Source: Citrobacter sp. FP75
Lineage (GTDB): Bacteria; Pseudomonadota; Gammaproteobacteria; Enterobacterales; Enterobacteriaceae
NCBI RefSeq assembly: GCF_018342065.1
Contig: NZ_JAFDOE010000002.1
Span: 496,001-560,000 of the forward strand
Length of the DNA stretch: 64,000 nt
Direction: 5' to 3'
The notes beneath the pieces are model-generated. The model searched no databases and was not told where the DNA came from. It saw only the letters and a program-made list of their open reading frames with translations. The translations under genes were made by a program, and so were the position numbers. The first letter of the stretch is position 1; every line of letters starts with the position of its first letter. This document shows, in pieces, positions 19,923 to 33,624 of the stretch.

Positions 19923-21263
19923 ATGAGCGCACAATTTACCACTCCAGTCGTTACCGCTATGCAGGTTATTCCGGTTGCGGGCCACGACAGCATGCTGATG
20001 AACCTGAGTGGCGCACATGCCCCGTTCTTCACGCGCAATATTGTGATTATCAAAGATAATTCCGGCCATACCGGTGTGGGCGAAATTCCCGGCGGCGAGA
20101 AAATCCGTAAAACCCTGGAAGATGCCGCTTCGCTGGTGGTGGGGAAGACGCTGGGCGAATATAAAAACGTGCTGAACGCAGTACGTAACCAGTTCGCCGA
20201 TCGCGATGCGGGCGGTCGCGGTTTGCAGACCTTCGATCTGCGTACCACTATTCATGTGGTCACCGGCATTGAAGCCGCAATGCTTGACCTGCTGGGCCAG
20301 CATTTGGGTGTGAACGTAGCTTCTCTGTTGGGTGATGGTCAGCAGCGTAGCGAAGTCGAAATGCTCGGTTATTTGTTCTTTGTCGGCAACCGTAAAGCGA
20401 CGCCGCTGCCGTATCAGAGCCAGCCGGATGAGAAGTGCGACTGGTATCGCCTGCGTCATGAAGAGGCAATGACCCCGGATGCGGTGGTGCGCCTGGCGGA
20501 AGCGGCGTATGAGAAGTATGGTTTTAACGACTTTAAACTGAAAGGCGGCGTGCTGGCAGGTGCTGAAGAGGCGGAGTCTATCGTCGCGCTGGCGAAGCGC
20601 TTCCCACAGGCGCGGGTGACGCTGGATCCTAACGGCGCATGGTCGCTGGATGAAGCGATTAGCATTGGCAAATATCTGAAAGGTTCTCTGGCTTACGCAG
20701 AAGATCCGTGCGGTGCTGAGCAGGGCTTCTCCGGGCGTGAAGTGATGGCAGAATTCCGTCGTGCGACCGGCCTGCCGACGGCGACCAATATGATAGCCAC
20801 CGACTGGCGTCAGATGGGACACACGCTGTCGCTGCAATCTGTCGACATCCCTCTGGCGGATCCGCACTTCTGGACCATGCAAGGTTCGGTACGCGTGGCG
20901 CAGATGTGCCATGAGTTCGGTCTGACCTGGGGCTCACACTCTAACAACCACTTTGATATTTCGCTGGCGATGTTCACGCATGTTGCAGCGGCGGCACCGG
21001 GTAAAATTACCGCCATCGACACTCACTGGATCTGGCAGGAAGGCAACCAGCGTCTGACCAAAGAGCCGTTTGAAATTAAAGGCGGCATGGTGCAGGTTCC
21101 GGCGAAACCGGGTCTGGGCGTAGAACTCGATATGGATCAGGTGATGAAAGCGCACGAGTTGTATCAGAAACATGGTCTGGGCGCGCGTGATGACGCTATG
21201 GGGATGCAGTATTTGATCCCGAACTGGACGTTTGATAATAAGCGCCCGTGCATGGTACGCTAA
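19923..21263 (+). CDS. gudD: D-glucarate dehydratase
   Basis: The 446-residue enolase-superfamily enzyme dehydrates D-glucarate (and L-idarate) to 5-keto-4-deoxy-D-glucarate. It carries the same motifs as GudX: DFKLKGG with the catalytic Lys, LDPNGAW and [19 protein letters not shown] with metal ligands, and [12 protein letters not shown] with the catalytic His. The start at 19923 matches the E. coli length; an ATG three bases earlier also exists. It follows gudX by 20 bases and ends the gudPXD transcript at a hairpin. Confidence 0.96.
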   Translation: MSAQFTTPVVTAMQVIPVAGHDSMLMNLSGAHAPFFTRNIVIIKDNSGHTGVGEIPGGEKIRKTLEDAASLVVGKTLGEYKNVLNAVRNQFADRDAGGRGLQTFDLRTTIHVVTGIEAAMLDLLGQHLGVNVASLLGDGQQRSEVEMLGYLFFVGNRKATPLPYQSQPDEKCDWYRLRHEEAMTPDAVVRLAEAAYEKYGFNDFKLKGGVLAGAEEAESIVALAKRFPQARVTLDPNGAWSLDEAISIGKYLKGSLAYAEDPCGAEQGFSGREVMAEFRRATGLPTATNMIATDWRQMGHTLSLQSVDIPLADPHFWTMQGSVRVAQMCHEFGLTWGSHSNNHFDISLAMFTHVAAAAPGKITAIDTHWIWQEGNQRLTKEPFEIKGGMVQVPAKPGLGVELDMDQVMKAHELYQKHGLGARDDAMGMQYLIPNWTFDNKRPCMVR

Positions 21264-21273
21264 GCGACATGGG

Positions 21274-21301
21274 ACCGCTCCCATTGCGTGAGCGGTTTTT
21301 C
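21274..21301 (+). terminator. gudPXD terminator
   Basis: ACCGCTC (21274-21280) and GAGCGGT (21290-21296) form a stem followed by TTTT. It separates the gud operon from the glycerate kinase gene, which therefore probably has its own promoter in 21302-21345. Confidence 0.8.
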
Positions 21302-21345
21302 CCCTGGTGTATGCTTAACACAATCAACATGCGTAAGGATGCTTT

Positions 21346-22488
21346 ATGAAAATAGTGATCGCACCGGATTCCTATAAGGAAAGTTTGAGTGCGCTTGAGG
21401 TGGCAACTGCCATAGAGCAGGGCTTCCGTGAAATATGGCCTGATGCGGACTACGTAAAGATCCCGGTTGCTGATGGCGGTGAGGGAACGGTTGAAGCGAT
21501 GGTTGCTGCAACGGAAGGCCACCTTGTGCATGTTGATGTTACCGGTCCTCTGGGGACCAATGTTCAGGCGTTTTATGGTTTATCGGGCGATGAGCGCTCT
21601 GCGTTTATCGAGATGGCGGCTGCCAGCGGACTGGAACGGGTGCCTCCGGGTTCACGCGATCCGCTGAAAACCACCTCCTGGGGAACCGGAGAGCTGATCC
21701 GTCATGCGCTGGACGCGGGCGTTGAGCATATCATCATCGGGATTGGCGGTAGCGCCACCAACGATGGCGGCGCCGGTATGGTACAGGCGCTGGGGGCAAG
21801 ATTACTGGATGCGCAGGGTAACGATATTGCGCACGGTGGGATTGGCCTGGAAGCGCTTGCCCGGATTGATATCTCGCAGTTAGACACGCGTCTTGCCGCG
21901 TGTCGTATCGAAGTAGCCTGTGACGTGACTAACCCGCTAACGGGTAAAGAGGGGGCGTCTGCGGTTTTCGGCCCGCAAAAAGGGGCAACGCCGGAGATGA
22001 TTCCTCGCCTTGATCGGGCGCTCACGCACTATGCTCAACTGATAGCCCGCGATCTGGATGTTCACGTACTGGAACTGGCTGGCGGGGGGGCCGCCGGGGG
22101 CATGGGGGCCGCGCTGTATGCATTTTGCGGCGCGCAGCTGCGCAGCGGCATTGAGATCGTGACCGATGCGTTACACCTTGATACCTGGGTCGCGGATGCG
22201 GATTTAGTCGTGACCGGTGAAGGGCGCATCGACAGCCAGACCATCCATGGCAAAGTCCCCGTTGGCGTGGCAAACGTCGCGAAGCGTTACAACAAGCCGG
22301 TCATTGGTATTGCTGGCAGTCTGACCCCGGACGTGGGCATTGTGCATAAACATGGTATTGATGCTGTTTTTAGCGTGATTTATACCATTTGTACGCTGGA
22401 TGAAGCGCTGGATAAAGCGGGTGAAAATGTCCGCATGACGGCACGAAACGTGGCTGCAACCCTCAAAGCAGGACAGCAGTTACGTTGA
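21346..22488 (+). CDS. garK: Glycerate 2-kinase
   Basis: The 380-residue enzyme phosphorylates D-glycerate to 2-phosphoglycerate. Family signatures are MKIVIAPDSYKESLSALEVA, PVADGGEGTVEAM, GIGGSATNDGGAGM and TGEGRIDSQTIHGKVP. In glucarate breakdown, tartronate semialdehyde is reduced to glycerate, which this kinase delivers to enolase. From memory its wording is closer to GlxK than to E. coli GarK, so the symbol is by function and location next to gudD. E. coli K-12 lacks a kinase gene here; Salmonella has one. Confidence 0.85.
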   Translation: MKIVIAPDSYKESLSALEVATAIEQGFREIWPDADYVKIPVADGGEGTVEAMVAATEGHLVHVDVTGPLGTNVQAFYGLSGDERSAFIEMAAASGLERVPPGSRDPLKTTSWGTGELIRHALDAGVEHIIIGIGGSATNDGGAGMVQALGARLLDAQGNDIAHGGIGLEALARIDISQLDTRLAACRIEVACDVTNPLTGKEGASAVFGPQKGATPEMIPRLDRALTHYAQLIARDLDVHVLELAGGGAAGGMGAALYAFCGAQLRSGIEIVTDALHLDTWVADADLVVTGEGRIDSQTIHGKVPVGVANVAKRYNKPVIGIAGSLTPDVGIVHKHGIDAVFSVIYTICTLDEALDKAGENVRMTARNVAATLKAGQQLR

Positions 22489-22505
22489 ATGATGATTACG
22501 CGTTG

Positions 22506-22538
22506 GCCGGATAAGACGCCCGAGCGTCGTCATCCGGC
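22506..22538. repeat. REP element between the glycerate kinase gene and barA
   Basis: GCCGGATAAGACGCC at 22506 pairs imperfectly with GTCATCCGGC ending 22538. It lies between convergent gene ends. Confidence 0.85.
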
Positions 22539-22548
22539 AACCAGACCT

Positions 22549-25305
22549 TTACCCCAATAGCTTCTTTGCTTCACGTGCTACGTTGTCCATCTCATCAAGC
22601 AGCTCTAAAAACTCAGGCTCCAGATCTTCTTCTCGGGTGCCGCTGCGTAGCTGCTGTTCGATGAGCTGGCACAGGTTTTTCATACGCGGAACCCCGCTGT
22701 AGCCGCAGCTGCCGTGCAGTTTGTGAATCAAATCTACCAGCCCTTCAGGGTTTTCACCGACCAGCTGTTCTTCGATTTTGTTGCGCACTTCCGGCAGAAA
22801 ATCGATCAGCATCTGCAGCATATCGCGCGCCAGATTGTTTTTCCCGGCGGCTTGCCTTAACGCCAACGGCCAGTCGAGTGTCGTATTCGGGTTGACGACC
22901 GGTTCAAGGGGCTCGGCGACAATCGCCCGGATGGCAGTGCCTGCGCCGGGTTTATAACGCAGTAGCAGATTATGCAACTTCTCCTCTTCAATGGGTTTCG
23001 CCAGATAGTCGTTCATCCCGGCGCTGAGGAGCTTCTCTTTTTGCCCGGCCATCGCGTGCGCGGTAACCGCAATAACCGGCGTTTGCTGCTGGTGGGGTAG
23101 CTGATGGATGAGTTCGCAGGCGCGAATACCGTCCATATCCGGCATCTGAATATCCATCAAAATCAAATCAAACTGCATCTGTTTGGCGCGATCCACCGCC
23201 TGATGCCCGCTGTCGCAAAGCTCGACGTGCCGTACCATATCATCCAGCAATGCGCCGATCAGTTTGAGATTCGCCGGGTTGTCATCCACCGCCATGACGG
23301 TCATGGCAATTTTACTCTCATCCATCAGTAGCGGTTCGGTGCTTTGATTCAGATGGCAATACTCCGTCAGGGCGGGCAGTAAACGGGTTGAGGTCAGCGG
23401 TTTTAACAGGCACGCCGCCGCGCCGCCTTGTTTTAATTTCTCGGCGTTAATCTGTGCGTGGCAAGGTAGCGCCAGCAACAGGAAGTCGGTCATTGCCCGG
23501 GCGCTTGCCAGCCGCTCATGCTGCATGGTCAGTGGTTCGCGGAGAGTGACGGGTACGCCAAGTAACAGAATATCGTAATGTTCTGCCGGCAGCCCGGAGA
23601 ATGAAGGGCTATAAATCACCTCCAGCGGCGTTTCACTCAATATATCCAGCGTACACTGCGCTGCAGTGGCGTTGGGTTCAACGTAGGCCAGTCGTTTGCC
23701 AGCCAGGCAACGGGTGGGTGAGCGCTCACTGAGTACGTTAGGGTTGAGATCGAGGCTGATATGGAACCAGAAGGTTGAACCACGATTTGGCTGGCTGTGG
23801 AACGAGATATCCCCGCCCATTTCGTTAACCAGTTTTTGCGTAATCACCAGGCCCAGCCCGGTGCCGCCGTGGCGTCGTGAAATACTGGCATCCGCCTGAC
23901 GGAATGCCTGGAACAGACGCGACTGATCGCGTTCCGGAATGCCGATGCCGGTATCGCGGATTTGGACTTCGATCTGCACTTTGGTGTTACTGAGGGCACG
24001 TTTCTCCACCAGAATGTCGATATTGCCGCTCTCGGTAAATTTGATGGCATTGCCGACCAGATTGGTGATGACCTGCTGCAAACGCAGCGGATCGCCTATC
24101 ACATTGTCCGGCACGTCGTTTTTAATATTAAGTGTGAGCTCCAGCCCTTTATCATGGGATGAGTGCGCCAGCAGCGTCACGACATCGTCCAGCGTGCTAC
24201 GTAGCGGGAACGGGATACTTTCCAGAATCAACTTACCTGCTTCCAGTTTGGAAAAGTCGAGCACATCATTGATGATGGCCAGCAGATTGTTGGCGGAACG
24301 CTCAATTGTATTCAGGTGATCGCGTTGGGTGGTGTTTAGCTCGGTTTTTAGCGTCAGGCGAGTAAAGCCAATGACGCCATTGAGCGGTGTGCGCAGCTCA
24401 TGCGACATGTTTGCCAGAAACTCGGATTTGATACGCGCCGCTTCCTGGGCGCGTTTCTTCGCCAGATCCAGCTCAACGTTCTGGATCTCCATCTGTTCCA
24501 GCGTTTCGCGCAGGTCAGACGTGGCCTGATCGATATTGTGCTGCATCTCTTCATGGTAGGCCGCCAACGACATTGCCATTGAGTTGATGCCATTCTTCAG
24601 CACATCCAGTTCGCCCAGCATGAAGCCTTCTACCCGGCTATCGAGCTGCCCTCGTCGTATCCGGTCAACGGTGTTCACCATATTACGGATAGGACCGGTC
24701 ACGTCGCGCATCAGGCGCCAGCCAAAAATTAACGCAATACCGATGCAAAACAACATCATCACACTGGAGATAAAGATCTCTTTGTATTGCTGTAGCCGCA
24801 CCGATTTGAGGTCTAACTCAAGCGCCACGTACCCCAGCATATTTTTCGTGTTTTTCGCGTCGCTGACGGCAGACTCATCCGGAGAATAACTTTCCGATAT
24901 AATAGGGGTGCGCAGGATCATGATATCCCCCTGGCGGGTGACGCTCAGCTTACGGGGAAACGGCGAACCGGCAGGCAACTGCATTTCTGACGGATCGAGA
25001 TGGAAATTGGAGGTCACGAACAGCCGGTTATTTTCGTCGTAGACCGAAATTGCCCGCACAATATCGGAATGGCGACGGTGCAGTACGCTGATAAGCTGAC
25101 CGATGGACTCCCTGTTTTGCAGGTTCATGCCATATTCGCTGGAGACCGCGAGTGGCTCAATGATGCTGGCACCAGCATCTTCCAGTTGACGCTGCAAGTC
25201 GTTATAGCGGTGCACAACAAAAAAGATACTGAGCAGCAAACCAATCAAGACGGTCGGTGCCAGGATCAGAATCATCATGCGAGCGCGCAGGCTGTAGTTG
25301 GTCAT
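22549..25305 (-). CDS. barA: Hybrid sensor histidine kinase BarA
   Basis: This 918-residue inner-membrane kinase is the same length as E. coli BarA. It senses acetate and formate and phosphorylates the response regulator UvrY (not in the window). Order of domains: TM helix near residues 8-30, periplasmic sensor, second TM helix near 175-197, HAMP, HisKA with [16 protein letters not shown], HATPase with [19 protein letters not shown] and GTGLGL, a receiver with [13 protein letters not shown], and a C-terminal HPt domain with [13 protein letters not shown]. All phospho-accepting residues are intact. Its main output, csrB with a UvrY box, is in the same window. Confidence 0.96.
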   Translation of the reverse strand: MTNYSLRARMMILILAPTVLIGLLLSIFFVVHRYNDLQRQLEDAGASIIEPLAVSSEYGMNLQNRESIGQLISVLHRRHSDIVRAISVYDENNRLFVTSNFHLDPSEMQLPAGSPFPRKLSVTRQGDIMILRTPIISESYSPDESAVSDAKNTKNMLGYVALELDLKSVRLQQYKEIFISSVMMLFCIGIALIFGWRLMRDVTGPIRNMVNTVDRIRRGQLDSRVEGFMLGELDVLKNGINSMAMSLAAYHEEMQHNIDQATSDLRETLEQMEIQNVELDLAKKRAQEAARIKSEFLANMSHELRTPLNGVIGFTRLTLKTELNTTQRDHLNTIERSANNLLAIINDVLDFSKLEAGKLILESIPFPLRSTLDDVVTLLAHSSHDKGLELTLNIKNDVPDNVIGDPLRLQQVITNLVGNAIKFTESGNIDILVEKRALSNTKVQIEVQIRDTGIGIPERDQSRLFQAFRQADASISRRHGGTGLGLVITQKLVNEMGGDISFHSQPNRGSTFWFHISLDLNPNVLSERSPTRCLAGKRLAYVEPNATAAQCTLDILSETPLEVIYSPSFSGLPAEHYDILLLGVPVTLREPLTMQHERLASARAMTDFLLLALPCHAQINAEKLKQGGAAACLLKPLTSTRLLPALTEYCHLNQSTEPLLMDESKIAMTVMAVDDNPANLKLIGALLDDMVRHVELCDSGHQAVDRAKQMQFDLILMDIQMPDMDGIRACELIHQLPHQQQTPVIAVTAHAMAGQKEKLLSAGMNDYLAKPIEEEKLHNLLLRYKPGAGTAIRAIVAEPLEPVVNPNTTLDWPLALRQAAGKNNLARDMLQMLIDFLPEVRNKIEEQLVGENPEGLVDLIHKLHGSCGYSGVPRMKNLCQLIEQQLRSGTREEDLEPEFLELLDEMDNVAREAKKLLG

Positions 25306-25362
25306 GGAGTTCCGTTATGGGACAATTAGGGTCACACTGTTAAATAGAGAAATATCTCGTCG

Positions 25363-26661
25363 ATGGCGCAATTCTACTCTGCAAAACGACGCGTGACGAC
25401 GCGTCAGATCATAACCGTTACCGTCAATGACCTCGATCCTTTTGGTCAGGGCGTTGCTCGCCATAACGGGAAGGCCCTGTTTATACCGGGATTGCTGCCC
25501 CAGGAAAGCGCAGAGGTGACAATCACCGAAGATAAAAAACAGTTTGCCCGCGCGCAAGTCAAACGTCGTTTAAACGACAGTCCGGAACGTGAAGTGCCAC
25601 GTTGCCCACATTTTGGCAGGTGTGGTGGCTGCCAGCAGCAGCACGCCAGCATTCCTTTGCAGCAGCGTAGCAAAAGCGCAGCGCTGTCACGCTTAATGAA
25701 ATGCGAAGTGTCGGAGGTTATCGCCGATACGCCGTGGGGTTATCGCCGTCGCGCACGTTTAAGCCTGAACTATCGGGCGAAAGAAAAGCTGCTGCAGATG
25801 GGATTTCGTCAATCCGGCTCCAGCGACATCATCGACGTGAAGCAATGCCCTGTTTTGGTGCCCCAACTTGAGGCGCTGTTGCCTGATATCAGGGCATGTC
25901 TGGAAAGTCTGCAAGGGCTTCGCCATCTTGGGCATATCGAGTTGGTGCAGGCGGGTAACGGCACATTGATGATTTTGCGTCATACGGCACCATTAAGTTC
26001 GGCCGATAAAGAAAAACTGGAATGCTTTTCGCATTCTCAGGGACTGTCTTTGTTTCTGGCCCCGCAAAGCGAGATACTTGAACCTGTTTCAGGAGAATCG
26101 CCCTGGTATGACTCAAATGGGCTACGTTTAACCTTCAGCCCGCGAGATTTTATCCAGGTTAATGCCGGGGTAAACCAGCAAATGGTTGCCCGTGCGCTGG
26201 AATGGCTGGATGTTCAGCCTGAAGATCGCGTACTCGATCTGTTCTGCGGCATGGGGAATTTCACACTACCGCTGGCAACTCGTGCGGCAAGCGTGGTGGG
26301 CGTTGAAGGTGTGCCCGCACTGGTCGAAAAAGGTCGGGAAAACGCGCTGAATAACGGATTACACAATGTGACATTCTTTCATGAGAACCTTGAGGAGGAT
26401 GTCACCAGGCAGCCGTGGGCAAAGAACGGATTTGATAAAGTATTGCTCGATCCCGCGCGTGCAGGTGCTGCAGGCGTGATGCAACATATTATAAAATTAA
26501 AACCTGGTCGCGTTGTTTATGTATCCTGTAACCCTGCTACGCTGGCTCGTGACAGCGAAGCGTTACTCAATGCGGGATACACCATTCAGCGACTGGCGAT
26601 GCTCGATATGTTCCCGCACACCGGGCACCTGGAGTCAATGGTCCTGTTTGAGCATATGTAA
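25363..26661 (+). CDS. rlmD: 23S rRNA (uracil-1939-C5)-methyltransferase
   Basis: The 432-residue enzyme methylates U1939 of 23S rRNA with S-adenosylmethionine. It has an N-terminal TRAM domain ([19 protein letters not shown]), iron-sulfur cysteines in [14 protein letters not shown] and KQCPVL, the SAM motif [16 protein letters not shown], and the catalytic cysteine in [12 protein letters not shown]. It is divergent from barA across 57 bases and ends about 100 bases before relA. Confidence 0.95.
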   Translation: MAQFYSAKRRVTTRQIITVTVNDLDPFGQGVARHNGKALFIPGLLPQESAEVTITEDKKQFARAQVKRRLNDSPEREVPRCPHFGRCGGCQQQHASIPLQQRSKSAALSRLMKCEVSEVIADTPWGYRRRARLSLNYRAKEKLLQMGFRQSGSSDIIDVKQCPVLVPQLEALLPDIRACLESLQGLRHLGHIELVQAGNGTLMILRHTAPLSSADKEKLECFSHSQGLSLFLAPQSEILEPVSGESPWYDSNGLRLTFSPRDFIQVNAGVNQQMVARALEWLDVQPEDRVLDLFCGMGNFTLPLATRAASVVGVEGVPALVEKGRENALNNGLHNVTFFHENLEEDVTRQPWAKNGFDKVLLDPARAGAAGVMQHIIKLKPGRVVYVSCNPATLARDSEALLNAGYTIQRLAMLDMFPHTGHLESMVLFEHM

Positions 26662-26761
26662 TGAATCTTATACCCACTGGATTTCGGGTTGTACTACAGC
26701 CAGAAAGACAATGGGTACGGCTTGTCGACTTCGACAGGCCAGGCCCCTTAAGGAGAGGACG

Positions 26762-28996
26762 ATGGTTGCGGTAAGAAGTGCACATATCAATAAAGCTGGC
26801 GAATTTGATCCCAAAAAATGGATCGCGAGCCTGGGGATCACCAGCCAGCAGTCGTGTGAACGCTTAGCCGAAACCTGGGCGTATTGCCTGCAGCAGACAC
26901 AGGGGCATCCGGATGCGGAACTGCTGCTGTGGCGCGGTGTGGAAATGGTGGAAATCCTCTCCATGTTGAGTATGGATATCGACACGCTGCGGGCAGCTAT
27001 GCTCTTCCCTCTGGCAGATGCCAATGTGGTCAGCGAAGAGATCCTGAGTGAGAGTGTGGGGACGTCAATCGTCACTCTGATCCACGGCGTGCGCGATATG
27101 GCGGCGATACGCCAGCTTAAAGCCACGCACACCGACTCGGTCTCCTCAGAGCAGGTTGATAACGTCCGACGCATGCTGCTGGCGATGGTCGACGACTTCC
27201 GCTGTGTGGTCATTAAACTGGCGGAGCGTATCGCGCACCTGCGCGAAGTGAAGGACGCGCCGGAAGATGAACGCGTACTGGCGGCAAAAGAGTGCACCAA
27301 TATCTACGCGCCGCTGGCTAACCGTCTAGGTATCGGGCAGTTAAAATGGGAGTTGGAAGATTACTGCTTCCGCTACCTGCACCCGGAAGAATACAAGCGC
27401 ATTGCCAAACTGTTGCATGAGCGTCGTATCGACAGAGAACACTATATTGATGAGTTTGTTGGCCACCTGCGTTCAGAGATGAAAATCGAGGGCGTTAAAG
27501 CCGAAGTGTACGGTCGCCCGAAACACATCTACAGCATCTGGCGCAAAATGCAGAAAAAGCAGCTGGCCTTTGATGAGCTGTTCGATGTGCGCGCCGTGCG
27601 TATCGTGGCCGAACGGCTGCAAGACTGCTACGCCGCGTTAGGGATAGTACATACTCACTATCGCCATCTGCCGGATGAGTTCGATGATTACGTGGCGAAT
27701 CCAAAACCCAATGGTTATCAGTCAATCCATACGGTTGTGCTGGGGCCGGGCGGTAAAACTATTGAAATCCAGATCCGCACCAAACAGATGCACGAAGATG
27801 CCGAACTGGGCGTTGCGGCGCACTGGAAGTACAAAGAAGGTACCGCTTCCGGTGCTGCGCGTTCCGGTCATGAAGACCGCATAGCCTGGCTGCGTAAGCT
27901 GATCGCCTGGCAGGAAGAGATGGCGGATTCTGGCGAAATGCTCGATGAAGTGCGTAGCCAGGTCTTTGACGACAGAGTTTACGTCTTTACGCCAAAGGGC
28001 GATGTAGTGGACTTACCGGCGGGCTCGACGCCGCTCGATTTTGCTTACCATATTCACAGCGATGTGGGCCATCGTTGTATTGGCGCCAAAATTGGTGGGC
28101 GCATCGTACCGTTTACCTACCAGCTACAGATGGGCGATCAAATTGAAATCATCACCCAAAAGCAGCCAAACCCGAGTCGGGACTGGCTGAACCCTAACCT
28201 GGGGTACGTGACGACCAGCCGTGGGCGCTCGAAGATCCACGCCTGGTTCCGTAAGCAGGATCGCGACAAGAATATCCTCGCGGGCAGACAAATCCTTGAT
28301 GATGAACTGGCGCATTTAGGCATTAGTCTGAAAGAAGCAGAAAAACATCTGCTGCCGCGTTACAACTTCAATGAGCTGGAAGAGCTGCTGGCGGCGATTG
28401 GCGGCGGGGACATCCGTCTGAACCAGATGGTCAACTTCCTGCAAGCGCAGTTTAATAAGCCGAGCGCCGCCGAGCAGGATGCTGCCGCGCTGAAACAGTT
28501 GCAGCAGAAAACACATGCGCCGCAAAACCGCCGTAAAGATGACGGGCGCGTGGTGGTTGAAGGGGTAGGTAACCTGATGCACCATATCGCACGCTGCTGC
28601 CAGCCGATCCCTGGCGATGAGATCGTTGGGTTCATCACCCAGGGTCGCGGTATTTCCGTGCACCGGGCGGATTGCGAACAGCTGGTAGAACTGCGTTCAC
28701 ATGCGCCGGAGCGTATTGTCGATGCGGTTTGGGGCGAGAGTTATTCTGCCGGGTATTCGCTGGTTGTCCGCGTCCAGGCGAATGATCGCAGTGGTTTATT
28801 GCGTGATATCACCACCATTCTCGCCAACGAGAAGGTAAACGTGCTGGGGGTCGCCAGCCGTAGTGATACCAAACAGCAGCTTGCCACCATTGATATGACC
28901 ATCGAAATCTATAACTTACAGGTGCTCGGGCGCGTGCTCGGCAAGCTCAACCAGGTACCGGATGTGATCGACGCGCGTCGTTTGCACGGGAATTAA
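26762..28996 (+). CDS. relA: GTP pyrophosphokinase RelA
   Basis: The 744-residue ribosome-associated enzyme makes (p)ppGpp when uncharged tRNA enters the A site. Domains are a degenerate hydrolase domain, the synthetase domain with YGRPKHIYSIWRKMQ and NPKPNGYQSIHT, a TGS domain (VYVFTPKGDVVDLPAGSTPLDFAY, seen as two parts), a zinc-finger region with IARCCQPIPGD, and a C-terminal ACT/RRM domain. The start at 26762 follows AAGGAGAGG and gives the E. coli length; an upstream extension overlapping rlmD in another frame is spurious. No mazEF pair follows. Confidence 0.97.
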   Translation: MVAVRSAHINKAGEFDPKKWIASLGITSQQSCERLAETWAYCLQQTQGHPDAELLLWRGVEMVEILSMLSMDIDTLRAAMLFPLADANVVSEEILSESVGTSIVTLIHGVRDMAAIRQLKATHTDSVSSEQVDNVRRMLLAMVDDFRCVVIKLAERIAHLREVKDAPEDERVLAAKECTNIYAPLANRLGIGQLKWELEDYCFRYLHPEEYKRIAKLLHERRIDREHYIDEFVGHLRSEMKIEGVKAEVYGRPKHIYSIWRKMQKKQLAFDELFDVRAVRIVAERLQDCYAALGIVHTHYRHLPDEFDDYVANPKPNGYQSIHTVVLGPGGKTIEIQIRTKQMHEDAELGVAAHWKYKEGTASGAARSGHEDRIAWLRKLIAWQEEMADSGEMLDEVRSQVFDDRVYVFTPKGDVVDLPAGSTPLDFAYHIHSDVGHRCIGAKIGGRIVPFTYQLQMGDQIEIITQKQPNPSRDWLNPNLGYVTTSRGRSKIHAWFRKQDRDKNILAGRQILDDELAHLGISLKEAEKHLLPRYNFNELEELLAAIGGGDIRLNQMVNFLQAQFNKPSAAEQDAAALKQLQQKTHAPQNRRKDDGRVVVEGVGNLMHHIARCCQPIPGDEIVGFITQGRGISVHRADCEQLVELRSHAPERIVDAVWGESYSAGYSLVVRVQANDRSGLLRDITTILANEKVNVLGVASRSDTKQQLATIDMTIEIYNLQVLGRVLGKLNQVPDVIDARRLHGN

Positions 28997-29003
28997 TACG
29001 AAC

Positions 29004-29039
29004 GTAGGCCGGATGGCGGCTTCGCCTTATCCGGCCTAC
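29004..29039. repeat. REP element between relA and mazG
   Basis: GTAGGCCGGATGGCGG and its partner CCTTATCCGGCCTAC form an almost complete palindrome. It fills the gap where E. coli carries mazEF. Confidence 0.85.
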
Positions 29040-29066
29040 AGTTATTCAAATCTCCAGGATTGTCAC

Positions 29067-29858
29067 ATGAATCAAATTGACCGACTGCTCGGTATTATGC
29101 AGCGCCTGCGTGACCCGGAAAACGGCTGTCCGTGGGATAAAGAGCAGACTTTCGCCACCATCGCCCCCTATACCCTTGAAGAAACCTACGAAGTGCTCGA
29201 CGCCATTTCGCGTGAAGACTTCGACGACCTGCGCGGAGAGTTGGGGGATCTACTGTTCCAGGTGGTGTTTTACGCACAGATGGCGCAGGAAGAAGGGCGC
29301 TTTAATTTCAATGATATCTGCGCTGCCATCAGCGATAAGCTCGAGCGTCGCCATCCGCATGTTTTTGCTGATGTTTCTGCCAGCAACAGCACCGAGGTGT
29401 TAACCCGCTGGGAAAAAATAAAAACTGAAGAACGCGCCCAGAAGGCGCAGCATTCCGCGCTGGACGATATTCCTCGCAGTTTACCGGCGCTCATGCGCGC
29501 CCAAAAAATCCAGAAACGCTGCTCAAATGTTGGTTTTGACTGGAAGACGTTAGGGCCGGTGGTGGACAAGGTTTACGAAGAGATCGACGAAGTGATGTTC
29601 GAAGCGAAGCAGGCTGTTGTCGACCAGGCTAAACTGGAGGAGGAAATGGGCGATCTGCTGTTTGCCACGGTCAACATGGCCCGCCATTTAGGCACAAAAG
29701 CAGAGACCGCATTACAGAAAGCGAACGAAAAATTTGAGCGACGATTTCGTGAAGTCGAACGAATAGTTGCTGAGCGCGGTCTGGAAATGACTGGTGTTGA
29801 TCTGGAAACCATGGAAGAAGTCTGGCAACAGGTAAAACGCCAGGAAATTGATCTCTAA
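29067..29858 (+). CDS. mazG: Nucleoside triphosphate pyrophosphohydrolase MazG
   Basis: The 263-residue enzyme hydrolyses all (d)NTPs to monophosphates and pyrophosphate and lowers ppGpp effects in starved cells. Two tandem MazG folds each show the EExxD metal motif: DDLRGELGDLLFQVVF and LEEEMGDLLFATVNM. CPWDKEQTF marks the N-terminal domain start. The ATG at 29067 gives the E. coli length. It is directly downstream of relA with only a REP element between. Confidence 0.95.
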   Translation: MNQIDRLLGIMQRLRDPENGCPWDKEQTFATIAPYTLEETYEVLDAISREDFDDLRGELGDLLFQVVFYAQMAQEEGRFNFNDICAAISDKLERRHPHVFADVSASNSTEVLTRWEKIKTEERAQKAQHSALDDIPRSLPALMRAQKIQKRCSNVGFDWKTLGPVVDKVYEEIDEVMFEAKQAVVDQAKLEEEMGDLLFATVNMARHLGTKAETALQKANEKFERRFREVERIVAERGLEMTGVDLETMEEVWQQVKRQEIDL

Positions 29859-29909
29859 GGGGTTTCGGCGGTCAAGGGCGATTTGTGTGATTTTTTAAAT
29901 AACAAGCGA

Positions 29910-29923
29910 TTGATTTACGTCAA
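29910..29923. promoter_or_regulatory. FNR-like box between mazG and pyrG
   Basis: TTGATTTACGTCAA matches the FNR consensus TTGAT-N4-ATCAA with one difference. It lies about 160 bases before pyrG. Occurrence by chance in AT-rich intergenic DNA is possible. Confidence 0.35.
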
Positions 29924-29993
29924 AAACATTTACCCCAAAGGGGCTATTTTCTCACTCCCGATGTTAATGTGAGCCTGGTGAAGAGGAGGAATA

Positions 29994-33105
<3,112 letters not shown>

Positions 33106-33116
33106 TCGCCCCGCTT

Positions 33117-33160
33117 TTTAACTCTTGATAAAAACCCGCTTCGGCGGGTTTTTTTTGCCT
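33117..33160 (+). terminator. eno terminator
   Basis: AACCCGC (33133-33139) TTC GGCGGGTT forms a tight stem followed by eight or more Ts, directly after eno. A diverged copy of the same segment, including the preceding TTTAACTCTT, occurs at 34944-34990. Confidence 0.9.
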
Positions 33161-33297
33161 ACCATTTTATTCTTATTTGATAACCGATTTGATCTCTGTC
33201 ACTTTGTTATTATTTAACTGGGAGTAATTTAATAGGATAGAATATACATTAATATATGTATTTTATATTTATAATAATCAAACAATAGAAATATTGA

Positions 33298-33612
33298 ATG
33301 GGTAATGAATTGGAAGACCTACTGACGAACGCTGGCATGAAAAAAAAGGATGCGGCTATCCTGATTAAGTTGGCAAAATTGAAAAAAATTAGCTTAAGCC
33401 GGGCATTTTTTCTCTATGCCTGGAAATATTACGCCTGGAGTATGGCTTTACTATTAGCAGTAATTTTCGCATCCCTTACCGAGGGGATAGAGTATTTTAT
33501 AGTAAACGTTCTTGTCTGTATTGCTGTTGCTCTCGTTTCGCTCTTTTATACACCGTTTGTCATAAATTTAATTTGGAGTATTAAGATTCAATATAAATTG
33601 CTTGGGAAATAA
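33298..33612 (+). CDS. Small two-helix membrane protein, paralogue of 34415-34762 (imm-like copy 1)
   Basis: I do not recognise this 104-residue protein from any named family. It has an N-terminal amphipathic helical region (DLLTNAGMKKKDAAILIKLA) and two hydrophobic segments (about 45-65 and 68-92) and a short basic tail. Residues 12-39 align without gaps to residues 20-47 of the protein at 34415-34762: shared AG, A, LI, A, K, A and L positions with conservative changes between. It is AT-rich, starts 192 bases after eno and is 12 bases upstream of the DUF4225-like gene. The arrangement suggests a toxin/immunity-like cassette, which is inference. Confidence 0.6.
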   Translation: MGNELEDLLTNAGMKKKDAAILIKLAKLKKISLSRAFFLYAWKYYAWSMALLLAVIFASLTEGIEYFIVNVLVCIAVALVSLFYTPFVINLIWSIKIQYKLLGK

Positions 33613-33624
33613 CAGGAGGTTATT

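Noticed and set aside
22081-22110. G-runs in the glycerate kinase gene as a possible frameshift
   Set aside because: They encode the normal Gly-rich loop of the family (GGGAAGGMGAAL) and the frame is open on both sides.
26513-26761. Possible 83-residue N-terminal extension of relA overlapping rlmD
   Set aside because: The extension overlaps rlmD in another frame, and the start at 26762 has a strong ribosome-binding site and gives the known RelA length.
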